Assembly (NCBI GenBank): GCA_008638375.1
Contig: CM018032.1
Coordinates: 52,695,732 to 52,759,731 of the forward strand
Reading direction: 5' to 3'
DNA length: 64,000 nt
DNA from: Nyssa sinensis
Taxonomy: Eukaryota; Streptophyta; Magnoliopsida; Cornales; Nyssaceae
The number at the start of each line of letters is the position of its first letter. Position 1 is the stretch's first letter. The notes beneath the pieces are model-generated. The model did no database searches, was not told where the DNA came from, and was given only the letters and a program-made list of their open reading frames with translations. Positions 1 through 10,418 of the stretch are shown here, piece after piece. The translations under genes were made by a program, and so were the position numbers.

Positions 1-1652
1 AATCTCTTGTATATCAAATAAAATTGTAAAATTAAATGAATTTTATTGTGATCAATCCTTTGGTATGTATACTTTTACAAAGACACTATAAATACTTTAG
101 TAAATTATAATAATTATAAACAATACATCAAGCATAGTAAAGTGTAATGTAGGTATTGTAGTCAAATATAATCAAATAATAAAAATAAATAAATAACATA
201 TCAAATGTTCACGCAACTAAATAGATGTTCTCATGATCAATATTTTTGTCACGTATTAATTTACTTTTGATTTTAATTTTTAAAAGTTTCTATTAACACT
301 TCTTTATTTAAGCATTTTATAATAAGTAGTATCCAACTAAAAAGGCTAATATATACATCTAAGTGCACGTTTCCCCTTTTTTTCATAAATGAATGTGCAT
401 AGTTAATGTAAATGCATATTTCATGTTTGTTTTGATATATTTTTATTATTGGTTTTGAATTTTTATGCAATTCAACATATTTTAAAATAAATAGTACAAT
501 TTTAATTATATGAAATTACTGGTTTGGTACTTATATATATATATATATATAAATACTGTTTTTCCTTTTAATACTAATAGTTTGATGCATTGGATAGGGT
601 TATGTAAGATGACAGAGAAAAACTGATTTATACAAGCGTCAGATGAACAACTTTTCTGCTGAGTATACATCAAGTTCCTTTATTTTATTCATTTTTCTTT
701 ATCCAGATCAATTAAACTTGTAACAAAAATGGAAATAAAATTGGCTTCTAATTTACGTTGAGAGCTACTCTATATTGTCTTCATTTGAATTTTCCATGTT
801 ACATTTGTTCTTTCTTTGAAATGGCAATTTTTTAGTTATAGAACTGAAGAGGCATAAAGAAAATAATTTCTAAATTTTTAGTTATACTACATTTACTATT
901 ATTTTATTTTGATAGGTAAATCTCACACACACACTTTGTCCCAAGGAAACTTGAACAATATGAGGAGGTGGAGGAGATACCAACCAAGTTAGAGCTTGTT
1001 GGTTATTTCATTTACTATTTCTATAAATAGTATTTGGAAATTTCTTTAATTATGGAGAAATGATATTGATTGTGTTTTGGGGCTAAAAGAAATAATTGGG
1101 GACTCTTATGAGCTTAGTTTTGTAATTGGTCATATATCTTTTCTTTTTCTTTTTCCTTTACCATTTCCTTTCTTGTGGCTTTAGACATTTCCATATTTCA
1201 TGCTATACTTTTACATGCCTATATTTTTGTCACAGGAGCTCACCAAAATCATTTTTTTGTTGGTTAGTTAGTTATCACTCATTAAGTGAGCATGTACGAG
1301 GATTTTTAAGAATTTAAAAAAAAAAAAAAGAGGAAGAAGAAGAAGAAGTATGCATATATGGGGGATTTTGGTGTGGAGTCTGGTGGACATTAATTAGGGT
1401 CTTTGACATATATTTTAATTTCCACACTTTAATTTGAAACAACTGTACTTCTACCGGAGTTGAACCAAATATGCCAAAAGAAAGTATGCTTAGATTTGAT
1501 GTTTTAATTTTAAACTTTCATTGCAGTTCAATGAATTACTTCCACCTCTTCACTAAGTTTTAGCTAACTTAGTACTCAAAAGCTTTAAATGCGTTGCTGC
1601 TGGTGTAAACTTTCACTAGCTTATCTAAGCTTATAATTCTTAATACCTTTTT
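1..1652. other. AT-rich non-coding DNA
   Basis: I see no gene, RNA or clear element in this stretch. It is strongly AT-rich, with a short TA run near 531-552, a poly-A run followed by a GAA-rich patch near 1315-1348, and only short random open frames. It may be part of a very long upstream intron of the VPS35 gene, since the preceding VPS35 exons are not found in the window. Confidence 0.5.
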
Positions 1653-1851
1653 GAGTAAATTACACTGACCTCTCCCGAGGTTTATCGATATTATACACGG
1701 ATTCCGTGGTTTGAGAAATTATACTAACGTCCCTTGAAGTTTGTGTTTCATATCAACTTGCCCCTTTCGTTTGTCAATCGTCAATTGACCTAACAAAAAT
1801 AATTGACATTAGCTAATATTTTTTTTAAATACAGTTTTATTCTCATACAAC

Positions 1852-2220
1852 CTAAGAAGCACGGATACGGGATACGGATACGACATGACACGGACACGCA
1901 GACACGTTATTTCTCAAAAAAGTAGGACACAGACACGTTACGGACACGTTGAATATATATAAATTTCTTATATTTTTTATATGATCATATAATAAAAACT
2001 TAATGTTATTTCAATTAGACTTGGCATAAAAGCACACAAATTTGAAAAATATAATTAAGATATTAAAATAACAAAGTCATTAAATAAAAATTAAAGAACT
2101 TCATCTTTTAATCATCAACATCCATGATTCAAGTGTCCGGACATGTGTCCGAGAGTGTCGGTGTCCGACACGTGTCCAACACGGACACGTGAGCCAAAAT
2201 AGAGTGTCCATGCTTCTTAG
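1852..2220. mobile_element. MITE with CTAAGAAGCA termini, 8-bp target duplication
   Basis: The ends are inverted repeats: CTAAGAAGCACGGATAC on the left and, reverse-complemented, CTAAGAAGCATGGACAC on the right (two or three mismatches in 17). Flanks CATACAAC (1844-1851) and CATTCAAC (2221-2228) look like an 8-bp target duplication with one mismatch, which fits hAT-type insertion. Just inside the ends are clustered GGACACG/CGTGTCC motifs. A related copy lies at about 14966-15434. It is nested inside the Pack-MULE-like element, so it inserted later. Confidence 0.6.
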
Positions 2221-2286
2221 CATTCAACGAATACTTTCAATATTTTAAAACTTAAAAGATAAAAGATACTGATTTTTTTTCTCTTC

Positions 2287-2293
2287 ACACACA

Positions 2294-2341
<48 letters not shown>
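2287..2341. repeat. Compound (CT)n(TA)n microsatellite
   Basis: An AC stretch, about 17 CT units and then a TA run are directly visible. It lies inside the Pack-MULE-like element. Confidence 0.9.
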
Positions 2342-2343
<2 letters not shown>

Positions 2344-2676
2344 GCTTCAGACCCACATGAATATAATTGTATATGTATATATGTGTGAGTTTTCAATTGC
2401 ACACCATCACTTGCTATAGATCGCGACTCATCTAGACTTGGATGGAGACCCACCTCTCTCTCTCTCCGCTCTCCTCTCAAAAGTAAAACCCAACAAAATG
2501 GAATGAGAATAAAATTATGATTTAGGCAAGTGTTAATAAAAACTCTTTCACACAAATTTGATTAATTAAGATTAATGAACGACGTAATTAGAATATTAAT
2601 CTGATACTTTTGTACCAACCTTATCAGCATCAGCAACGATAACTTCGTTATTTTGTCCAAGAATGAGTCCGAGAGG

Positions 2677-2943
2677 TCAACCACTGGTGTTGACCCGGTT
2701 CTCGATTACCAAGTCAGTCACGGACTCATTCATGGTGACTCGCTTGATCCAGCCATCAGCACAATCTGTGTATATGAGTTGAGACTTGGCATTGTAAGCA
2801 AGGTCTTTCAGGTGCCAACAGCTGCTCAAGCCCAACCACTTTCGGCACCAATGCCTTTTGAGAATTCCATGGACCATAACAACTAGATGATTAGCTGATG
2901 AACCATCAGATTCCTTTACAATTCCAAACATCTTGACCTCCAT
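2677..2943 (-). pseudogene. Chimeric 88-aa ORF of two captured gene fragments
   Basis: An ATG-initiated frame on the minus strand reads through two segments that look unrelated. Residues 1 to about 30 contain the block HLVVMVHGIL, characteristic of plant DUF676/ROG1-type alpha/beta-hydrolase lipases just before the GxSxG-bearing domain. Residues from about 35 on contain LAYNAKSQLIYTDCADGWIK followed by RVT and an ENRVNTSG end, resembling the SMP-30/strictosidine-synthase-like (SSL) beta-propeller family. Neither fragment is long enough to be an enzyme, and the lipase catalytic serine is absent. Both are in the same orientation and frame inside the inverted repeats of the surrounding element, which is the signature of transduplication by Pack-MULEs. 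Family assignments are from recognised motifs, not from a search. No evidence of expression is available. Confidence 0.55.
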
Positions 2944-3101
2944 TAATGGATTTTGAACAACACATTGTTTTCCGTGTAACCTTTTTCAATCACTCGTATC
3001 ACCCAATGCAGGTCACTCGCTCGGCATTGGCTTGCAACATTTAAGAATTGTGAAAGAATCACACCACAAAATGATTAGAGCATAACAAGATGTAGTGAAA
3101 T

Positions 3102-3127
3102 ATGAGAGAGAGAGAGAGAGAGAGAGA
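3102..3127. repeat. (GA)n microsatellite
   Basis: About 13 uninterrupted GA units are visible, inside the right half of the Pack-MULE-like element. Confidence 0.9.
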
Positions 3128-3689
3128 AGGAATTGAGGTTGAAGTATTTAGGGTTCTACAGAGATGAACAATGGAGGTGCAAATGAGATGGGGAGGAATC
3201 TTCACCCATTTTTATTCTATGGTAAAATTGTCTTTTTAAAGAAACTTGTTATGTCAACTGACGGTTGATGGACGGAAGAGGTAAATTGATACGGAATATA
3301 AATCTTAAGAGAGGTTAGTTGTAATTTCTCAAACTACGGGGGTCTATGTGTAATATTGATAAACCTTAGGAGAGGTCAGTGTAATGTATTTTATCTTTTG
3401 CAAAGTTTCTTTCTCATTCTCATACGTTTGTCTCGTTATTTTCATGATTAATCAATTTCTTCAGTAACTCAAGAACTCCCATCCCCTTCTTTTTAGACAA
3501 TTTTTGCATGCATATTTCAAGATCACCTTTTTTGGGGGCATTGTTCCTTCTTTTTTTTTTGAGTTAATTAATATAAACTCTCTAGTATAGACTTTTAATT
3601 GTTCACAAATGCATGATAAGTTACATTTTAGTGTGAATGACATCTACTAGTTATTCATTTGTATAGAGGTCCACCAATCCTACATGGCA

Positions 3690-5580
3690 TTCAATCGCAA
3701 TAACAATAACAAGCTCCATGATAGTAATGAGAGGTGTAACATACATAATGTGATGGAAGCGGTTACCGAGAACTTTTTTTTTTTTCATTGCACAACTCCT
3801 TAAATTATATTGATGCACATGTTTTAATAATAAGATTTCATATATTTGGGTTTTTAATAATTTTTATTAAATTTATAAAGATGATTTTATATGAATAATG
3901 GATGAATTTTATATTGAATCTTAAATACTGTCAATAAGAGAAGTGCACTTATGCATACAAATGCACTTAAACATAAAAATAAAGTAAATTTATAAAAGCC
4001 ACTAAACCAGTAAATAAGAAAATTATTATAAATAAATCCAAAAATTGGAAGAAGAAAATTCATTTTGAGAGATTACTAATATCTAATCCAAGCCCTAACT
4101 TCATTCAAGTGTATATCATAAAATCTAATGATTAAGCTAAAAGAAATGAAGACTTCTCAAATTTTTTTAGAAGTTACTGATTATATCACAAAACCTAACA
4201 TTTAGATAGAAAAAAAATACGAGAGAATATTTCAAATTTATGAATTTTTTATTTAGTCTAAGCAAAAATGAGGTTTTTGAAGCGTGAGAAGTCAAGGTTG
4301 TTAAAAACTGGGATCCTACAATGGATCAATGGGGGGTTCTCTGGATCGGATCAAGAATTGTAATATTCTAAAAATTGAGAAAACTAATGCCAACTAAGTT
4401 TTTTGCATCTTAAGGATCATTAAAAATACCAAAATGAATAACTTTAAAACATGTGAAAAATATGAAAAATTACAATAAAAATTTAGAATACAAAAGCTTC
4501 CACTAGTTCTAATATTTTTTCAGTACATTAATATAACAAATTTTTTATTCATATAACATTTAACTAAGATAATACATTAGAATATTAGATGTACTAAAAT
4601 ATTTGATTTACATAAGAGAATTTTTTTTAAAAAATATTTGGGTCACAATCGTTGTAATGGTAACAGTCGCGGTGATGGTAATGAGAGGTGTAACAGGCAT
4701 AATGTAATAGATGCAGTTACCGAGAACATGATTTTTTCCTCACACTACTCCTTAAATCATATTGATACGCATGTTTTAATCATAGAATTACATGTATTGG
4801 GGTTTTTAATAATTTTCATTAAATTTATAAAGATGATTTTATATGGATAATGAATGAATTTTATATTGAATCTTAAATGTTGTCGGTAAGAGAAGTGCAC
4901 TTATGTATACAAATGCACTTAAACCTAAAAATAAATTAAATATATAAAAAAAAATAAGAAAATTACTATAAAGAAAAATAAAAAATCCAAAATTTAGAAA
5001 AATATAAAAAAAAAAAATCATTTTTGAGAGATTACTAATTTCTAATTCAAGCCCTAAACTTCATTCAAGTGTATATCATAAAATATAATGATTAAGTTAA
5101 AAAAATGAAAACTTTTCAAAAAAATTGAAAAATTTTCGATCATCACAAAACCCAACATTTAGATTAAAAAAAAAAAAATACAAGCAAATATTTTCAAATT
5201 TATGAATTTTTTATTTAGATCTGAACAAAAATGAGGTTTTGAAGCGTTAGAAATCAAGGTTGTTAAAATCAGGATCCTACAACAGATCGTGGGAGGGTTC
5301 TTTTGACAATTGTAAGATTCTAAAAAATTAAGAACTAATGCCAACCAATTTTTTTGCATCTTAAGGATCATTAAAAAATACAAAATGAATAACTTTAAAA
5401 CACATGAAAAATTATAATAGACATTTAGAAATTAGTATAAGCTTCCACTAGTTCAAATATTTTTTAGTACACTAATATAATAAATGTTTTATTTATATAA
5501 CATTTAACTAAGATAGAACATTAAAATATTTAATTTACATAAGAAAAAAAATTTATTTTAAAATATTTGGGTCCCTTGGC
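3690..5580. repeat. Tandem duplication, two ~0.95-kb copies
   Basis: The sequence from about 3690 to 4640 is repeated, diverged, from about 4645 to 5580. Matching landmarks in order: GGTAATGAGAGGTGTAAC (about 3724 and 4677), CGAGAAC (3767, 4721), AAGTGCACTTATG (3942, 4893), CAAGGTTGTTAAAA (about 4293 and 5253), GCATCTTAAGGATCATTAAA (about 4406 and 5358) and AATATTTGGGTC (about 4634 and 5565). There is no coding capacity. The copies have many substitutions and small indels, so the duplication is not recent. Confidence 0.8.
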
Positions 5581-6138
5581 CATGAAAGATTCTATAACAG
5601 AACCTATGATACAAGCGAAAAAAATTGGCGCTAGGATTTATTTATTATAAGAGATTAATTGATTCAAAACAAGCTTATTAATTTTTTATGTATGTGTGTG
5701 TAAAAGAGGGGGGGAGAGAGCCTGAGTGAGAAGTAGCTAATTAGCCTAAAGAAAATTTCTTAAATGGCGGACACGTACTAGCAATAATGAAGAGTTAAAT
5801 GGCTTGAATTAATTAGTACAATACTTGACTAATCTAAAGAAAATTCAAAAAGTCAAAACATGAAGAAAGTTTTAACATGATTGCCTCACTTGGGATATTT
5901 ATATGACCTTGGTATTTTTTATAATATTATGATGGTTTCGAGCTATAACTTATCAAATACACATGTGAGAATGACATTATATGACTATATTGTAGAATTG
6001 TTAAAATCGGTAGAATCAGGAGTCAATTTTGCATCTTAGTGATCCTGTAGGGATTTTTAATGGGATTCAAATCGATTTTGGATTTTTAGATCATAGAATT
6101 AGGATTATAAGATTTGGATCGAGATTTTAATAACCATG
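4293..6138. mobile_element. Dispersed element with C(A)TGGTTRTTAAA termini, copy A
   Basis: The left part (CAAGGTTGTTAAAA, duplicated at 5253) and the right end (GAGATTTTAATAACCATG, ending near 6138) are roughly inverted. The internal text, including AAGATTCTAAAAA and GCATCTTAAGGATC on the left and TTTTTAGATCATAGAATTAG on the right, recurs in an element inside a RAD17 intron at 48937-50692 and, for the right end only, at about 43370-43450. No protein is encoded. The superfamily is unknown to me. The tandem duplication of the left part makes the true left boundary uncertain. Confidence 0.45.
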
Positions 6139-6360
6139 TTAGAAACCCTAATCTAATGAACAATGGGAAACGAATGGTGCAAAATGTCCCCTTTATGGTT
6201 TTGTCAGGCAAACCGGGCATAACAGCTCCATAATTGAGCCATAACGGCGGTTATGGCTCCGTAATGAGCATTACAGCCATGACTCCATTCACCCTGCAAT
6301 CATGGGGTGCAGCGGGCGTTAGTTAATTTAAAACTGCCTGGAGGGTGTTTTTTTCTTTTT

Positions 6361-6398
6361 CTTTTTTTTTTTTTTTTTTTGGGGGGGGGGGGGGGGCG
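6361..6398. repeat. T-tract followed by G-tract
   Basis: About 20 T followed directly by a long near-pure G run, just upstream of the first visible VPS35 exon. Such homopolymer runs are prone to length errors in assemblies. Confidence 0.8.
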
Positions 6399-6513
6399 GG
6401 GGTCTTCTATTCTCTTTGGACAGTTTATTTGCTTGCACTGTTTATGAATGTGAGTTATTTTTTCCCATCTCATTTTATGTGATGCTGACCACATTTTTTT
6501 TGCTGAGTTCCAG

Positions 6514-9500
6514 ATCATATGTACTGTGAGGAAGCATATCCTGATTGGAGGACCGAGGCGGCTTCCATTTACTGTCCCTCCCCTTATTTTTAGTTCTCTT
6601 AAGGTTTGATTTTTACTTTCAGCTCTGTGACAAATTGGTGTCACCTTATACTCATTAAAAAAATGTTGTGTCTTCTTGCTGTCCTAACAAGTTTGGAATT
6701 TAAAGAGGAGTTTTTGAACCATACATTAATATCAGAATCAGTGGCAGATCTAGAACTTGTGGTTAGGAGGGGCCAAAGTCTATATGTGAAAATTTTAAGA
6801 GGGATTTTTTGTGAAAATTTAACAAAAAATTTTTTTTTTGGAGGGGGGTCATGGCCCCCACTAGCCACCCCCTGGAACCGCCACTGATTGGAATGAATAA
6901 AGATCAGTTGATTTCAGGATACTTATTGTGACTGTATCTTTACTAGCAAATAAAGAGTGCTGGAATAGCCCTCCATTGATTAGTCTGCATGTGACGTGTG
7001 CCTGTTGAGCATGTTTGTGCATGTACATTTGTATCAGTACACATTTATAAACAAATACTTGAAATATATTGAACATTTAAGTTAAAACTTGCTTTAAAGA
7101 TACATTAGCTGTAGCCTGCAAGTATGATGAATAAAATACAAAATATGGGTTTATCATTTTCCATATGCTATAAATGATGCATCAATGTGCCTATAAATTG
7201 AATTTCATGGAAAGGCTATTTAAATCTGAAAAATAGTGATCAGATGTTGAAACACACTACAAAAAAAAAAAAATTGAAATGATTCAAGGCCTGTAACACA
7301 ATCAGCCAAGTTAAACTACTTGTATTTCCTTGAAATTATTCTATGTGAAAACAATTATAAAAAATGGACTACCCCCAGTGCATGAGGCTTCTGCCACAGC
7401 GGTTGGAGATATACGTAGCCTTACCCCAGCGAGCAAAGAGACTTTCCACGACTCGAACCCGTAACCTCCAGGTCACAATGGAGCAACCTTACCGTTGCGC
7501 CAAGGCCTGCCCTCTTCTCTGCAAAAACAATTGTACTTTATCTATAAATTTTGCATGTCCTTTAATTTGATAAAGTGAAATAAGATTATTGACTATTAAA
7601 TTTGCTCACTGAATCTGAAAAGTCATCCATATGTTATGGCAGTTATGCATTGATTAAGTGAACATATAATTCAGAATAAATTGCAAAAATACAAACGATG
7701 CATTTTCTTCCAAAGATATCTCATTCCAGGGATTTGGTAGTATTCGGGCCTATCATGCTTAAAGTCTTAACCTAAAATGGTTAATTCTTAGGAAAAGAAC
7801 CGCAAAAAGTTAATTTAAAAAACAAAGTATGGATTTCTAAGAGCATGCACCACAGGTCCACAAAATTTGACTGACTTCTATATATCTCCAATGCATGCTT
7901 CAAATTGCCAATATTTATTGTAAAATATAAATGGAAACGAATGGGAAATATTTATTTTTTTTTTTGTATTATTTTTTCAAACCTTACACTATCAGCATTG
8001 TACTATTTTAGAAGGACTTGTTTTTTCAGAAGACAATTAGTATGAACCAGGAAGCTTTTTCTTTTTCTTCTATTTCCCCCTCTTTCCTGAGTTTATACTT
8101 ACTAAAACCCTCCGAAGCCAAAAACTTACTGATATCGTCGGCAGTCTGCATTGTTTGTGTTTTACAAGGCAAACCTTATTTTTGGCACATTGTTTCTGTC
8201 ATGTGCAGTTGGTTAGGCGACTGCAAGGCCAGGATAAAGATACTGCTGCAGAAGAGGCTTCAGCTACACCAAAGAAAATTTTTCTGCTTTTGAATCAGGT
8301 AACTTATTGTTGAAAGTGGTTTGTATATGGTGTTTTCCATGTAAAAGAAATATTGCCTATAAATTTATGCATTATGCTTTTACTGATTTCATAATATTTT
8401 CCTGTTATATTCTGTCTAATTGAATGTCCTAAGCTCTTGGCATCCACATGTATTTTATGTGGGTTTGTTGGCATGCCACTAAAAATTGATATTCACTGGC
8501 ATTTGAATTATCTTAAGTGAAAGACTTAAAATAGTGCACTCTTGCCAAAATTGGTTAATAGTTAATGTCTTTTGTTTCTTTCCCTCACCCCCCCCCCCCC
8601 CCCAAAACAAAATAAATAGCTTTCTTTTTTCTCTTTCCTTTGACAATTCCTCTCTGCTATAAGTTGTCATGTTGGCTGTTGGTCATCTCTACCTCTGGAT
8701 CTTTATTTTGGATGGAACACTAATTTAGGAGGTCAAATTTGCCTGTGAATTTCCTCTGCAGTTCACATGTACTCATTCATATTAATGTCTTTGTTAATTT
8801 TGTTTGCTTTTTGTTTCAGACAATTGAGGCTCTGGCAACTGTTCCCGTACCTGAACTGGCTTTACGATTATACTTGCAATGTGCTGAGGTACATGAAAAT
8901 GTTCAGCCTTGTATTATTTCAAACAAATGGCATAGTCATGTTCTTTCTGACCTGCCCTTGCCATTGTTTTCGTAAATCTCAGGCTGCAAATGACTGTGAC
9001 CTAGAACCTGTTGCCTATGAATTTTTCACCCAGGCATATATACTATATGAAGAAGAAATTGCGGTAACTGATTACAGACGGGTTTCTTTTGCCAGTTTCT
9101 GTCCTAATTTTTTATTTTAATTGGAACTAGTGTTTTCTTAGAGCTCTTTCCTGAGTTTACAATGGAATACTGAGTTATGCTTATTTCTTCTCCCTTGGTT
9201 GGATATTAATGTTGTGATAGGATTCCAAAGCACAGGTGACTGCAATACACCTAATAATAGGGACTCTTCAGAGGATGCATGTCTTTGGTGTTGAGAACAG
9301 GGATACACTAACACACAAGGCAACAGGGGTAAAATAGTGACATATCTATTCACGGAGTCATTTCAAAGTAGAGAAATTCAAACTAATTTCATTATAACTC
9401 ATACATGAAGCTTTTTCTTGTGTGTAGTATTCTGCAAAGCTCTTGAAGAAACCTGATCAGTGCAGAGCTGTTTATGCATGTTCACATCTCTTCTGGGTTG

Positions 9501-10418
9501 ATGATCAGGATAGCATCAAGGATGGAGAGAGGTGAATTACACACACACTGCCGTTCATAGGCCACAAAATATCCTCACATCTTCATGGCTATATATCATT
9601 ACCTGCATGTCATCAGGGGTGTTATATCCATTAAAAAAAATGAAGGGCTAACCCAGTACACGAGGCTCCCGCCACTGCAGGGTCTGCGGAGGGTTAGATA
9701 TATGCAGCCTTACCTCCCCACAAGTGGAGAGGCTGTTTTTGCGACTCGAATCCGTGACTTCTAGGTCACAATGGAGCAACCTTACTGTTGCACCAAGGGC
9801 ACCCCTCGGGTGTTATATCCACGAACAGAAAATTTGTTCATGCAAGCAGATCTACCAGACCTAGATGCATACTATTTCCATAAGCAGTACAAGTTTTCTT
9901 GGCTGAATCTGAACCATTTTCTGGATTTATTAAAATTTTAAAGTATTGGACTAAGGATTTTTCCTTAATTTGATCTTATTTCCTTGTTGATCCAGGGTCT
10001 TGCTTTGCTTAAAGCGTGCTTTAAGAATTGCAAATGCTGCTCAACAAATGGCCAACGCAACACGTGGTAGCAGCGGATCGGTCATGCTCTTTGTTGAAAT
10101 ACTGAACAAGTAAATAGTTCCATTCTTTATTCTACTTGATTAATCATTTTTTTTTTTTTACTCCAATTTTCCGAGGATGGAAAAAATTTATCTTTTTGTA
10201 ATCTCAGGTATATTTATTTCTTCGAGAAAGGGAACTCGCAGATCACAGTTGCAGCAATCCAGGGCCTTATTGAGTTAATCACAACTGAAATGCAAAGTGA
10301 CAATGTAACATCAGATCCAGCTGCAGATGCATTCTTAGCCAGTACACTGCGATACATCGAGTTCCAGAAGCAGAAAGGTGGTGCAGTGAGTGAGAAATAT
10401 GAGCCCATTAAAGTGTGA
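6514..10418 (+). CDS. VPS35: VPS35 retromer subunit, C-terminal 288 residues (5' exons absent)
   Basis: VPS35 is the central alpha-solenoid of the retromer cargo-recognition core (with VPS26 and VPS29), which retrieves vacuolar sorting receptors from endosomes. Eight exons join in frame with GT-AG introns: 6514-6603, 8209-8298, 8820-8888, 8983-9063, 9221-9328, 9428-9531, 9996-10109 and 10208-10418 (TGA). They encode PRRLPFTVPPLIFSSLK, LYLQCAE, AYEFFTQAYILYEEEI, QVTAIHLIIGTLQRM, KLLKKPDQCRAVYACSHLFW, VLLCLKRAL and a C-terminus ending YEPIKV, all diagnostic of plant VPS35; the part present binds VPS29. Plant VPS35 is about 790 residues, so roughly the first 500 are missing. I found no upstream exon in 1-6513; either that intron extends beyond the window or this is a 5'-truncated copy. 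All visible exons are open and splice sites intact, which favours a real gene. The end is convergent with the ROP gene. Confidence 0.93.
6739..6886. mobile_element. hAT-like MITE in VPS35 intron
   Basis: Ends are CAGTGGCAGATCTAG and, reverse-complemented, CAGTGGCGGTTCCAG. The flanks ATCAGAAT (6731-6738) and ATTGGAAT (6887-6894) form an 8-bp target duplication with two mismatches. The 148-bp size, terminal CAGTGGC and 8-bp duplication fit a non-autonomous hAT element. It is in the intron between the first two visible VPS35 exons. Confidence 0.65.
7357..7523 (-). mobile_element. Au-type SINE in VPS35 intron
   Basis: Read on the minus strand it begins GGGCAGGCCTTGGCGCAACG, contains the pol III B-box core GGTTCGAGTC, continues with GGTAAGGCTACGTA and ends with CACTGGGGGTAG plus a short T run, the arrangement of the Au SINE family of flowering plants. 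AAAACAATT occurs on both sides (7348-7356 and 7524-7532), a perfect target duplication. It lies antisense within VPS35. Confidence 0.85.
8581..8603. repeat. Poly-C tract
   Basis: A run of about 16 C in a VPS35 intron, preceded by pyrimidine-rich sequence. Length is likely unreliable in any assembly. Confidence 0.8.
9631..9807 (-). mobile_element. Au-type SINE in VPS35 intron, 14-bp target duplication
   Basis: This second copy is also antisense to VPS35. On the minus strand it carries GGTGCAACAGTAAGGTTGC, a B-box-like GGATTCGAGTC and GGTAAGGCTGCATATA, and ends with a T run before 9631. The 14-bp sequence GGGTGTTATATCCA flanks it exactly at 9617-9630 and 9808-9821. A perfect duplication implies relatively recent insertion. 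It sits in the intron between exons 9428-9531 and 9996-10109. Confidence 0.88.

Larger units (their letters stand above)
1653..3395. mobile_element. Pack-MULE-like element with ~150-bp terminal inverted repeats
   Basis: The left ~150 bases (from about 1653) and the reverse complement of the right ~150 bases (to about 3395) align along their length. Both begin near AGTAAATTACACTGACC, continue with CTCTCC..AGGTTTAT and GTTTGAGAAATTA, and share a TATCAA..T(T/G)..CC(C/T)TT block and a TCAA..GTCA(A/G)TTGAC block. Long terminal inverted repeats of this kind are typical of Mutator-like elements. No transposase is visible. The interior holds fragments that resemble two unrelated host genes (2677-2943, minus strand) and a nested MITE (1852-2220). 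A convincing 9-bp target duplication was not found; flanking CTTTTTG/CTTTTG is at best a decayed one, so assignment to MULE rests on the inverted repeats and the cargo. Confidence 0.6.

Noticed and set aside
7364..7570. Plus-strand frame over the first SINE as a gene
   Set aside because: The whole frame lies on an antisense Au SINE with a perfect target duplication.
7440..9790. tRNA genes at the GGTTCGAGTC-type sites
   Set aside because: The A-box/B-box text belongs to SINEs; no acceptor stem or complete cloverleaf surrounds it.
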